In this document: positions 24,877-35,975 of the stretch, one piece after another
Position numbering within the stretch: the stretch's first letter is position 1
Layout of the letters: the number at the start of each line of letters is the position of its first letter
Origin: Sporobolomyces roseus
Taxonomy: Eukaryota > Basidiomycota > Microbotryomycetes > Sporidiobolales > Sporidiobolaceae
DNA: 64,000 nucleotides
Direction of reading: 5' to 3'
NCBI GenBank assembly: GCA_016617785.1
Contig: JADILM010000010.1
Coordinates: 496,001 to 560,000, forward strand
Notes under the pieces: generated by a model
Seen by the model: the letters and a program-made list of their open reading frames with translations, nothing else
Told to the model about the DNA's origin: nothing
Database searches by the model: none
Program-made: the position numbers and the translations under genes

Positions 24877-26651
24877 CTATGCTCGATCCTCACTATCTCC
24901 TAATACTTGACCCCTCCTGACCTCCTCCTCTTCATCCACAAATAACCTTTCCCTCTCATCCCTCTCCCTTCGTTCCTTCGCATAAAACGCAAACTATCGA
25001 TTTTTCTCTCATCAGCGATCATTTCTCGAACGAGGTGAAGAAGGAGAAGATCTCACTTGTCCAAGCACAACGAAATCTAAGAACACCGTACCGCCTGAAC
25101 CGAGTAGCCAGGGAGCATTGACGAGTAAATGTTGAGCTGATATCGAAGTCAAAAGAATACTCTACGCTCTCAAATACAGACAGCGTCAGCTCTAGTCGAC
25201 GGAGGAGGAAGGGGAAGGGCAGAGGGAAGGGCAGAAAGAGAGAGAAAACTTACGGCAACGAAAGTAACGTTCCCAATGACAGCGAAACAAAACATCAATA
25301 AACTCAACCCTTCACATTTCGTTTTCCTATTCAACGCCAATTGAGGTAACCTCGAACCAACTGTACATTGTTCCTCTTCTCGCATCAGTATCCCTACCCT
25401 AAATTGAGAGAGATCGTAGATGAGTGAAAAGGGGATTACTCACGGTATAAGAAAGCTGAAATCCATCCTACAACTTGAGCAGAAGTATCCCAAACCTCTA
25501 CGACCCTACCTTCTTTCCCAACTCCTTTGCCCACGAACCAAGCAACAATTCCCACAACACAAACCAACACGAATCCCAAAGTGTACTCCAAGATATCTTT
25601 CGCTCGTTGAATAGCAGGGGAGAAGGCTTTTTCAGATGGAGAATGAGCGGAGAAGGCGGAGAGGAGAGGTGTGTTCTCTGATAAGGGAGTTGGGAGGGGT
25701 GGGGAAGTCGAATTGGACGGGTTTTGGGAAGAGGGATGGGGACCACCGTAGAGTTCGGGATGACGGACTCGGAGAGAGTGGTAGTAGTATTTTTGAAAGA
25801 TTAGGATACAATCGCACGCCTGTGAACGGTCAATTTGAGGAGTCAGAATGGGAGAAGAGGGAGGGGATGTTCTTTGAGGGGAAGAGCTCACGGTGTAGTA
25901 AACTGCTAGGATGATGACCTGTAGGAAGGGATTTGAGATGAGTACGATACAGAGCAGGAGAGGAAAGAGTTGAACGTTACAGTAGGGATCAATCCTTGCC
26001 AAAGTGAACCCAAAAGATTGGTCAAATCTCCGACGAGCCACTGTCAACACGTACCTCAAGGTCAGCTCCTACGTCAGAAGGGCTGAGTGATGATAGAGGA
26101 GAGAACTGACGATAACCAAGAAGACCAAAGATAAACCATCTCCCGATTTTTGTTTAAAGCACAACAAGATCTGATCGGCCGACCTAGGTAAGTTCGAGTC
26201 AGAAGTCAACTTCGACCGTCCTTATCAAGTGAGATCAATTCATACGGGTTCTCCGTACACCTGAACAGGAGAGAGTGTGGTTAAAGTCGAGATTCGTGAA
26301 AGAGTGAGGAAGAGGAGGGCGTACTAAGATCCAAGCCATTATACTCATCCATCCTAAAGTGTTTGCTAATCTAGGGTAACCATCTATATTCGTTTTGGAG
26401 GGTTGAGAAAAAAAGAGTCATCATAATTGGAAAAGTCAGCTCTCCTCCTTTGTACCAGTTGACTGAGTAAAGAGTACGAATAAGAGCTCACCGTGTATCC
26501 GTACTGGTTTCTTGTCCAGTGTGTTGATGAATGAAGGAGTTGGTAGTGTTTCATCAATATCAGTTGAATCCAAAGAGAATGCCAAGACTGAGAGGCAGGC
26601 TATGATAGCGAGGATAGGTACTGCTCGTAAGTATGCCTTGGTTGAAGGCAT
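24877..26651 (-). CDS. PQ-loop repeat membrane protein (vacuolar basic amino-acid transporter YPQ/PQLC2 family)
   Basis: Ten exons (26651-26492, 26383-26325, 26260-26246, 26170-26111, 26040-25981, 25918-25892, 25819-25444, 25360-25254, 25161-25057, 24993-24877) give 361 residues. The family comprises seven-helix transporters that move cationic amino acids across vacuole or lysosome membranes. The first repeat runs LGWMSIMAWILVYGEP-ILLCFKQKSGDGLS followed by VIWLVGDLTNLLGSLWQG. The second runs SAFLYLGSRLPQ-LALNRKTKCEGLS. A hydrophilic loop of about 90 residues separates them. The C-terminus is NAPWLLGSGGTVFLDFVVLGQ plus a charged tail. Two oddities stand out. The diagnostic Pro-Gln of the first repeat reads Glu-Pro, while the second is intact. 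One exon is only 15 bases (VYGEP). It probably sits in the vacuolar membrane. Confidence 0.87.
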
Positions 26652-26911
26652 CTTGATCGATCGAGTAGCGATGTAGTCAGTTAAAGATACTAAGCGAACC
26701 CCTTTCGTAAAATTCAACCTCCTTTCCTTCCTTCTCCCTTCTTCCTCTCATCCCAATCAAATCAGAAAGAACCGTGCACTTATCCGCGGACCCTCGGTAT
26801 TAGACAGTCAGACCCACTTCCGCTCTTTGCTCTCTTCTCTCTTTCTCTTCTCTTCCCACTACTTTCTCGACTTTGACCCAACTTTGACTCTCAACTTCAA
26901 GAGCTCGAGTG

Positions 26912-29900
26912 ATGAGCGATTACCCACCTTTACATCATTATTCAAGCTCAGAAAGTATCAATAGTCAACTGCAAGCTCCCCTTTCAAAGGTAAAGCCAAT
27001 TCCCTCTCTTTCTCTCTTTCTCTCCTGTTTTCGCTCAACCTCGTTTCGAATATCTCTCTAGTTTGAATCAAGTTCATTCAATCCTCAGTTACCTTCGTTT
27101 CCAATTTATGACTTCAGCTCCGCTTCCGCTTCAACGACATACTACCCTCTCTCCTCCTCCTCTACGAATCATCATTCAACTTTCTCCCCTCCTCCCCGTT
27201 CACCTCCCTACCTGAATCGCGAGTCACAAACCCCTACGATCCCTCACTTCCATCCTCCTCCTCCTCGACCCATCTTCTCTGCCCACCCTCCCGAATTCCG
27301 TCAACGATAATATTCTCAACCTCAATCTATCCCTTATCCACTCGATTACCACTCGCCTCCACCTCCACTCCTTCATTCCTCGACAGATCTAGCGACTCTA
27401 CGTTCTCTCCAACGTCAACGAAAGCGAGAGTTATCAGGAAGTACAGTTTCGAGCGGTAGTGGGAGTAACGCTCCTTCTTCACTCCTCGGCTTCTCAGGAG
27501 GGATCTTGCCCAGTTACCCAACTTCAGCTCATTCAGGAGGAGGTACCCCGACTCCCCCTCTATCATCCGGACAATCTACTCCTCACACTGGTTACCTCGA
27601 ACAATCTCAAGCTCAAGGTGAATACGACCCTTCGAACCCTCAATCAGGTTTCAAGAATCGACCTCAAGCTCTTCCCTCTCACCACGCATCTTGTAATCCA
27701 GCTCAATTTCATTCCCTCCCTGCTTCCCCGGCACCTCACGCCTCAACAAGTTCAACTTCATTTCATCTCCCTCATCCACCTCTCCCTTCTCGTCGTCCAT
27801 CTCCTATCCCACCTCCTCACTCTCTCCCACCTCTCCCACCTCCCCCTACCCACGCTCGTCATCCCCTCCCTTCGAACCCCGACCCTTCCTCATCCGAACC
27901 CGATTCTTCCACCTCCCTCACCAACCCAAAACTCCTCCCCATCCTCCAAGCCGGTCTAACTTATCGTCAATCCCACTCGATCTCTACTCCACCCTTATCT
28001 ACTCGTCCACCCCGTTCGAAAGCACAATCGATTCAAGTAGAATCTTCACTTCTTCATCCGGATCACTCGACGAACGAGGATTGGAATTATAGATTAGGTA
28101 GGAATCATCAAGGTAAACTATCGAGTTTGGAATTACGAGTTCGATGTGATGGATGTCAGGTCATGGGGGGAAAAAGAAGGGTCGGAAGAGTCGTGTTGAG
28201 GAATTTATCAAAATCTTTACTTACGCAATTGACGATATTGGATGAACTTGATCCTGCCGACGAACCACCCATCTCTTTAATCGACCCTCAATGCCTCGTT
28301 TGTGCTGGAATCGTTCCCGAGAACACCGAGGAAGAGGAAAAGAAGATGAGTAAAGAAGAGAGGGAGAAAAGGGAGAGGGGTTATGAGGATACTTTGAGCG
28401 CTGCGATTGATCGGTTTGAGAGATTGAAATTGGGGGGAATCAAGCAAGAGGAGAATGAGGAGGAAAGGAAGGGGGAGGAAGAAGAGGAATGGAGGAAGTT
28501 GAAACATTGTGAGGTGCAGGAAATTGAGGAGGAATTTAGGGAGAGGGTTTTGAAGTGTACGTACGCGAGTTCAATATCTATCAAATCGTGAGCACGAGCT
28601 GATAGTTTGTAGCTTTGCGGACGTAGGTGATGTCTGTTCGATGGCTTGCGGAATTGCTACACTCCAATCGACTTCTCCTCAAGTACCGACAAGTTCGACG
28701 AGAGGGAAAGGAAAGAAGGGCGAGTATACGGTAGAGGTTGTGTGTGAGAGGTGTGATCAGTTGTTTAGAGCTTGTTCGGATTGTGGGAGTGGTGGTGGGA
28801 GATTAACGTGAGTCTTTCGACGACTTCCTTTACTTGGGCAGGATGACGAGCTGATGTTGAAAAGTTTTGTTGTACTCACAGACCTGGGAAATGGAGATGC
28901 AAGGAGTTGTTTCCTGGTACGAAAACTCTATTCTCTTCTTATCTGCGCTAGAGACAGTGCTCATATTGGAGGAAGGAGTTACAGATGGTCGAAAGAATTG
29001 TTCTCTTTCTCACGCACGCAACCCAACTCTCTCCGATATCTCGATGTTTGTCTCTTTCTCCCTCCTCACCTCTCCTCACTCAACACTCAGCTAACTCTCA
29101 TCGTTGTATGCAGTGTCGTCAATCCCGTTTCGTCTTTCACCCCTGACAAACTCAACGAAGCTTCTTCAGCCTGTCGCAAGTTATTCTTCAACACTCGATT
29201 AGGAACTCTGTGTCGACCCGAATTCATGCTCAAGGGTGATGGGTTAGCTAGTACTTACGCACAGGCTGAGAGGTTGAGTATCGATTATTGGGGTAGATTG
29301 AATGAGGTCTTGACTGGCGTAAGTCTCCCTTAACTCTGCTTGATCGTTTCGAGAAAGTTACTGATAGGGAGTTGCGTTGGGCTTACAGGAGCTACCGCAA
29401 GGATCAACAATAGTTCGATATCTAGTCATTACGTACACTCATCCTCGACCTCGTCATCCACCTCGACGAAAGAAGACGAATCCCAATCAAGACGACGAAG
29501 ACGAAGAGATGAGATCGACCCCGAAATCAGAGGATGATTTTGATGACGAGTATGATTTGGGAGAACCCGAGTATCGACCAACTGCTTCTTCTGGGAGGAG
29601 GGCGAGAGGGAGTAAAGCGATTGTTGGGAAGGAGAGGGAGAAAGAGTTGGGAGGGAAAAAAGTTCCTTGGGCTTTTTCAATTGTCGAAGTCGATGTGAGC
29701 GCACTACTCTTCACTCTCTCTGTACTATTGGGACTGACGAGCTTCCTTGTGTGACTGTGAACCATAGTACGCTGTTGGAGTTCTATTCTTCTGCTGTGTC
29801 ATCCCGTGCGTTTCTTCTCTCGTTCTCAGCTCACTTCAAGAAGCTGATCATGCTGACAAGTGCACAGATGGGCTACATCCGGTACTTCATTCGACGCAAA

Positions 29901-30350
29901 CTCCCTCTTGATCGAACGAACGAACGAACGAGTGAAATCGGACCTAGCAACTCTCAACGCCGAACGTAAACTACAAGGACTCCCCTCGTACCCTCGACTC
30001 AAGTACAACTTCATCGTTTCCCATTTCAGACTCGATAGTAAGAACTCTCACAACCTCAATCGAAGAGGATTCTATACGTTGGATCAGATGGAAGAAAACG
30101 ACGAGGAGGGAATCGATAGGAAACTATTTCCGCCCTCGCGTAAGATTTGGCTCCCGGCGCACTGTACGTCTCGTCACTGACTCTCACTGATATCGAGCTA
30201 CGAAGCTGATCAGTGTGAATTGATGTTGACTTTACAGACGCGAAAGCGATGCACGTTTTCGTTCGAAAATTGGAGGACGACGACGATATGGGAGGACCAC
30301 CAGCTGATTCGGCTCCTCGTAAAAGGAAAAAAGCTCTGGCAGCTCTCTGA
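26912..30350 (+). CDS. Conserved fungal Cys-rich protein with an in-frame TAA (readthrough, mutation or error)
   Basis: Exons 26912-26989, 27062-28556, 28627-28807, 28882-28916, 28985-29045, 29114-29318, 29389-29694, 29768-29805, 29868-30163 and 30238-30350 form one frame of 936 codons, with TAA as codon 109 (27308-27310). The N-terminal 350 residues are Pro/Ser-rich. The C-terminal half is ordered, with Cys pairs resembling a zinc-binding module: CDGCQVMGGKRR, CLVC, CDVCSMACG, CERCDQLFRACSDCG. A conserved block KWRCKELFPDGRKNCSLSHARN follows in two pieces. Further on comes WATSGTSFDANSLLIERTNE. I recognise it as conserved fungal sequence but know no function. Nuclear or chromatin association is a guess. 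The frame stays open and coding-like on both sides of the TAA, and no in-frame ATG follows until deep in the conserved part. Confidence 0.65.
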
Positions 30351-30578
30351 GTAGACGTGATCCTCCTCTTGATGAGGATTAAGCTCGTTAGTGTTTGATT
30401 ATAGCTCGTTTTACGTTTTTGTTTTGTTTCCGCTCGCAACTTTGCAAAATTCTCGCTCTCTCGCAATATCAGTCGTTCTCTCGTTCTTTGGCTGCTGGAG
30501 AGACCGCATGGCTTCGATCGAGCAAAATGAGGAGAGTTTGCGAAATCTTCTCTTTCGCTTCTTCACTTCACCTTCGAA

Positions 30579-31515
30579 ATGGATATCAGCTCCTTATCGA
30601 CTCAGATCGCTTCAATAGACCTCAAAGAGTCTCTCGAGCCAGCCAACAAGACCAGTACCTCCCTGGGCTCGCTACCTGACGAAACTCTTCTCTTGATCTT
30701 TTCGCTCGAACCTCTCGACTACAGCGACCTCAAGCGCCTATCGAGGGTATGCAGAAGATTCAGAGACATTGAGAAAGTGAGCCTAGCTTGTCTTTGACTG
30801 AGTTTGTGCCTTCAGCTGACTGGTAGCAGCGATTTCAGGATTCGACTCTCGATTCAAAGATGTTCAGGAAAGGACTGCCGCCTCACGCTCGTTGGGAGGA
30901 TAGAGTTGTAGTCGTCAAGAAGGGCATGAAGGTCGACCTTCATCCTGTACTGCGAGCGAATTTCCAGGGAGGAAGAATTATAACATGTGCCAGTCAATTT
31001 GGTGAACCGACTCGAAAGGGACAGCAAAGCTTCACTCGCTGGGTGGACACGATCATGAAGCTTCCAGTCGCGAAGGAGTATGTCACGTCACCTCCAGTCC
31101 GGAGTTTCTTGGGCAATAATGGGAATGGATTCATTGGACTCGGGGATCAAGGCTGCACCATCGCCGATATCCTTCGATTGCAATCATCGGATTACGGGAG
31201 AGACGTGGACTCTTTATGGCGCTACCGTCGAAGCTGTGTACAGCGAGAATGGGGTCGAATGCACGGACGAGAACTGGAGGAAATGATCGACTGTTGCGAC
31301 AAGGTGCCTAGGAACGGAAGTCGTGCAGTACGATGTTTCTACTGGAGAGGGGAAATGACGCTCGAGTCGGCTGAGGACGATGCCGTGCAACTTTGCGCTA
31401 TCGCAGGCTCATTCTTCGGGTCGAGTTCTATGAACGTGAGTTCTCCCGCTATTCGAGAAACCTTCGGTGCGCTCACCCAGCATGATCTAACATCTAGGCT
31501 TGGTCGAGATGGTAG
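30579..31515 (+). CDS. F-box domain protein
   Basis: Exons 30579-30776, 30830-31435 and 31498-31515 give 273 residues. An F-box lies at residues ~28-66: LGSLPDETLLLIFSLEP, then LDYSDLKRLSRVCRRFRDIEK. It continues across the first intron into RFQDSTLDSKMF. F-box proteins recruit substrates to SCF ubiquitin ligases through Skp1. The remaining ~200 residues contain no leucine-rich or WD repeats and resemble the poorly characterised C-terminal regions of expanded basidiomycete F-box families (a LHPVL segment followed by a variable Trp/Cys-containing region). The last exon is only 18 bases. If its intron (GTGAGT..TCTAG) is retained, the frame ends ten bases later at 31525. Confidence 0.72.
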
Positions 31516-31907
31516 TCAGTCGTGATCGAGAACGTCGAGCAAGGGTTTTGCCCCTCGACGCCTACCGAACTTTCCGCTGTGCAATCTTCGATGCTGTACT
31601 TTGCCCTCGTCCTGCACTGTCGCGAGCAAATATCATCGACGAGTCACGACGAACGCTATTGGCTGCGGTTGGAATCATGATGAGCGAGCCGATAGCCTCG
31701 CGGAACGAGCTACGACTCGGAGAATGCGATCTTTCGCGGGCGAAGCGTCGTCGTTCGGCTTCCACGTTGCTCACGTTATTGATCGAGGTCCATTTGAGTG
31801 TGCCTGACGCATCGAGAGCTTGATACGAGGTAGTCACTTTCGCTTCTCCAAACGAGTTCTTGCGATTCCCTCTCTTTCACTCTTCCCGTTTCGCCTCACC
31901 TCATCAA

Positions 31908-33593
31908 ATGCGGCCAAGATTAGCTCGAACGAATTTAATCACCTCTTACTTACTACAGTACAAGGGTATCGATGCAGCACGAGGTGAATCCACCCTTCCC
32001 CACTCTTCATCTTCTCAGTCTGCTCACATTCTCCCTACATCTCCTCTAGTCCCTCCGCCAACACCAGTAGAAGCAGCGGACCCTGTACCAGCTTTGGAGT
32101 CTCACCTCGACTCTTCGACAGCACCCGACTCCTCTGCCTCTTCAAATCCAGAGTTCGATTACCTCTCCACAGCGAAAGTCCTCCCACCCGGCTCTCAACT
32201 ACCTTACGATGGAGTAGAGTATCGATTAGGACCTCTACGAATCCGACCAGGCGAATTACAAATGGAAGGAATCATGATCGCCTTACTTTCCATTTACTTC
32301 CTCTCGACTCTCTTCATTCGAACACGAAACAAATCCAAAGCATCCACATGGTTCAAAGCGAACGAGCGAACGCTGAAAGGAGAGTTCGCGGGTGTCGGAT
32401 TCGGAGTGAAGGAACTGTTTAGAGGTGATGGCGGCGACGAATATCTGAGCTATTGCACTGGGAGAAGAGCGATTGAGAATGGGTGGATCAAGATCAACAT
32501 GGGTGGGTATGATCTAATGACGAGATTGTATAATGAGATCAGACCGGTGTTGGATACAAACTTTGATTCGGGAAGTGATAGAATCGTGAGCTCCCGTCTC
32601 GCTATTCCTACGAGTCTCTTCTTTACGAGCTCTACTCATAGAGCGTTCGGATGATCCTCACAGGTGCTCGACTTCAAGCTCACTCCTCCTGTCGGAACCC
32701 CGAATACGAAAATGTGTTTCGCAATTCTTCGTCGTCAACAGCTGAAGAAGCTTCGAGATCTTCGGTGGGACCTCGTGAGTCTGACAAACCTCCTCAGTGT
32801 CCTCCCCAACCCGAGGGTTTGACTGATTTCCCTTGGCCGATTACAGCGAACGTTCACCAAATTGAGCGAAGCTTTACCAATCTCCCCCGAATTGATCGTC
32901 ATGACTGAATCGGGAGATGTCACGAAAGCTTTACTCCTCGATCAAGTGACGGGCTTGAAAGAGGCGTTGCAGAATGGAGCAGAGGGAATGGAGTATTTCG
33001 AAAGTTTGGTTATTAGCGATATGCCAGCTGAAGAACCAGACTCTGCGTGAGCTCTCACTTCCTCATGTGTACGCTACGACGATAACTGATCTGAACTTGA
33101 CCTTGCAACAGGAATCCGACGTTGCCCCCGGATGAATTCCACCTAGTTCTAACACTTCGTCTACCTCCCACTTCTCAAGCTGCATCGACTGCTCCTCTTA
33201 TCACGCTCGCCTGCAATATCGCCGACGTTATCTACAAGAAAGAGAAACTTCTACCAGAAGTAGCAATCATGAAAGCAGTACGTTTCCTCTCAATCTCCCT
33301 CCGCCGCCGTCTCGTGTTCCACAGCTGATCATCCATGCATTCTCATCGCTCAATAGAAGAAGCGCCGCTCAGACGTCCTTGAAGTCCTCCTCAAGTCGTC
33401 GAAAGCCGAATTAGCTCGAATCGAATCGAAAAAGAAAGAGGACGCTCTCGTCGCGAAACGCAAGCTCGAGAAAGAGAAGGAGGATAAGAAGTTGAGTAGT
33501 ATGACGCCGGGAGAGAGGATGAAGTGGAAAGCGAAGGAAGAGGAGAAGGAGAGGAAGAAGAAGATGATGAAAGTTCAGAAAGGGAGGAAATAG
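31908..33593 (+). CDS. CCDC47: CCDC47 homologue (DUF1682), ER PAT-complex subunit
   Basis: Exons 31908-32585, 32664-32774, 32847-33046, 33112-33277 and 33357-33593 give 463 residues. CCDC47 is an ER membrane protein that works with Asterix as the PAT complex, an intramembrane chaperone next to the Sec61 translocon. A single membrane helix (GIMIALLSIYFLSTLFIRTR) begins near residue 124. It is followed by KASTWFKANERTLKGEFAGV, YCTGRRAIENGWIKI, and after intron 1 LDFKLTPP with MCFAILRRQQLKKLRDLRWD. The tail is a Lys/Glu coiled coil of the form ERMKWKAKEEEKERKKK, as in the animal protein. Unlike animal CCDC47 there is no obvious signal peptide, and the acidic luminal part is replaced by a Ser/Pro-rich stretch. 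Confidence 0.9.
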
Positions 33594-33932
33594 GTTGCGC
33601 TGGGACGTTAGAGGAGTCTGTAGAAGCAGAGGAGGAGTAATGTATCGTAGACTATCGCATGAAACGTCGGCTTGTAGTGGGATTGCATTGGTAACGTTCA
33701 AGATGCGTCGTCTGCGAACGAGATTGCGAAATGAGAGAAAAGTTTGTGGTTTGCTCGCTTCGTTTCACCATTGCTACCAAACCTTCGACCGATAGACTAG
33801 CTCTACATGCCTCGCTCGACATCACTCCGAGAAGCGAGAGGAGAGCGAACGAAACTTCCCACTCCTCTTGCTTTCCTCCACTCTTCCGAACTTGTCTCTC
33901 TCTCCTTCCAGACAGTCTAGAACCAAGTCAAG

Positions 33933-35561
33933 ATGGAAGCTGAGCTATCACGTAGCAGCTCCCTCGCTCAAAAGGACAAGGTACGCTTCTCGTTCCCCCT
34001 CCTAGTTCCTCATCATCTCCAACTCGCTCACCTCTCTCTCGCCCCTCCCTTGACAGTCAACCGCCTATTCAGCACTCCTCTCCAAGACTATATCTACCGC
34101 CTCGTCCTCACTTCCTCAAGATCTAGACCGTTTCCTCTTTACCGTGTTGGCTTCAGATTTCCCTCAAATCGTAGCGAGGCAAGTATTGCAAGAGTATGTC
34201 AATCAAGTCGTCAAGGTCGAGGATAGGGAAAAGAGGAAGGAAATCATGAGAGGTAGCTTGGAACAATTGCAACCGAGGGTTAATTCATTCGAGGCAGAGG
34301 TGAGTTCGGAATCGGTTCTGTACTGAAAGTCTATCGCTGATCACAGTACCATGGTCCGCTCGGCGCACAGGTTTGTGTATTGAGGGAAAAGTACGCCGAT
34401 TTGTTAGAAGAAGATGAAGAGTTCCCAGAAGCAGCGAAAGTTTTGATTGGAATCCCTCTCGAATCTGGTAGTCGGTACGCTTCTTCCCTCTTCCTTGACC
34501 TCTCTACCCTTCACTGACTCAAATTCGACGTTCACTAGACCCGACGACTACAAGTTGAAAGTGTACATCCGTATCGTCCGCCTATTCCTCGAAGAAGAAG
34601 ATTCGACTTCCGCCGACACTTACTTCAACCGAGCTTCGTTACTCGCCCACTCTGCTCAAGACCTCGAAACTCAGCTTCAATTCAAACTGTGTCAGGCGAG
34701 GATGTTTGATTTCAGTAGGAGGTTCGCAGAGGCCGCTAGCAAGTATCATGAGATTAGTTATGTTTCTGCTTTGGCAGAGGATGAAAGGTTACAAGCACTG
34801 TACGTCTCTCTATCTCTTCAACGGAGGAGTATGGTTTGTTGATGGGAGATGAATGATCGTACAGTACCGCCGCTATCGTTTGTGCCGTTCTCGCTCCCGC
34901 TGGTCCAACTCGATCTCGAATCCTCGCCTCCCTCTACCGTGACGAACGTTCCCCCTCGACCTCTCACCACGCCGTACTCTCCAAGATGTTCCTCGACCAA
35001 ATGATCCGACCTTCCGAAGTGACTACTTTCTCCTCTTCTCTCGCACCTCACCAACTCGCGAAACTTCCCCCAATCCAAGCGATCGTCACTCCCTCTTCTG
35101 AACCCGAAGAAGAAGGAAAGAAAGGACCTGAAACCGTTTTGGATCGAGCAATGATGGAGCACAACGTGTTGGCCGCTTCGAGGGTTTACAACAATATCAC
35201 TTTCAAAGGTTTAGGGATCTTGTTGGGGTTGAGACCTTCCGCGAGTGAAGCCATGGCAAGAACGATGATTCAACAAAAGAGGTTGTACGCTACGATTGAT
35301 CAAATCGATCGAGTTATATTGTTCGATTTGGAGGAGAAAGAAGGGGATGGAATCGTTTCGAATGTCGCTCAACAAGGTGGGATGGGAGGGGATGAGGAGG
35401 ATGCTGGGGCAAAGGAAGAGGCCGCTCATGCTCCTGCTACGAAGAGGTGGGATCAACAGATTAGACAAACTTTACAATTGGCGGAATCAGTTGCTGGGAG
35501 ATGCGAGGCGTTACTCGCCGAGGGAATCGAGGTACCGAAGGAGGTCACTGCTAGTGCTTGA
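33933..35561 (+). CDS. CSN4: COP9 signalosome subunit 4 (CSN4), PCI-domain protein
   Basis: Exons 33933-33980, 34057-34299, 34371-34474, 34539-34799 and 34865-35561 give 450 residues, somewhat longer than animal CSN4 (~406). CSN4 is a core subunit of the signalosome that removes NEDD8 from cullins. Matches are strong along the whole length: FEAE-VCVLREKYADLLEEDE, AAKVLIGIPLESGSR, PDDYKLKVYIRIVRLFLEEED, the helical repeats SADTYFNRASLL, and the PCI/winged-helix region MMEHNVLAASRVYNNITFKG and LGILLGL. The extra length is a Glu/Gly/Ala-rich insert near residues 375-395. Two in-frame acceptors precede exon 3 (34345-34346 and 34369-34370). I used the second because it aligns without insertion. 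Confidence 0.92.
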
Positions 35562-35975
35562 TGGATGGGAAGTGGAGTGGAACCCTCGAAGTGCTTCTGT
35601 TGTAATTAGGTTTCTCTCCTCGCTTTTTTTACAAATTCGTCTCTCTCTCTTTGTTCGTTCGTTCCCTTTCTCTTTTGTACATGTTCTGACTCTCCCACTC
35701 GCAAACCATGCAAAGTTTCCTTTTCGTTTCGTTCTTCTCTCTGATACGAGTTTGCGATGAGAAACGGAGAGAAAGCTTTCTTATCGATTCATCAACAAAG
35801 TACGTACGGAGCGAGTGTTTTGAACGAACTTGATGCAACAAACCAGACAACACGGGAACAACAAACCTCCCTCAGAATAACCAAACAGTCTCGATATCCC
35901 CTTCTCCCGTCACCTCGAAAGCAATTCCATCAAACCCATGAATCTCTGCGCATCATCAAATCGAACTAGTCAGTC

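Noticed and set aside
27300..27386. GTCAAC..GACAG as an intron removing the in-frame TAA
   Set aside because: Possible, since it is 87 bases and in frame, but the donor is far from the GTRNGY pattern of the window, and the removed segment itself looks coding. Kept only as an alternative.
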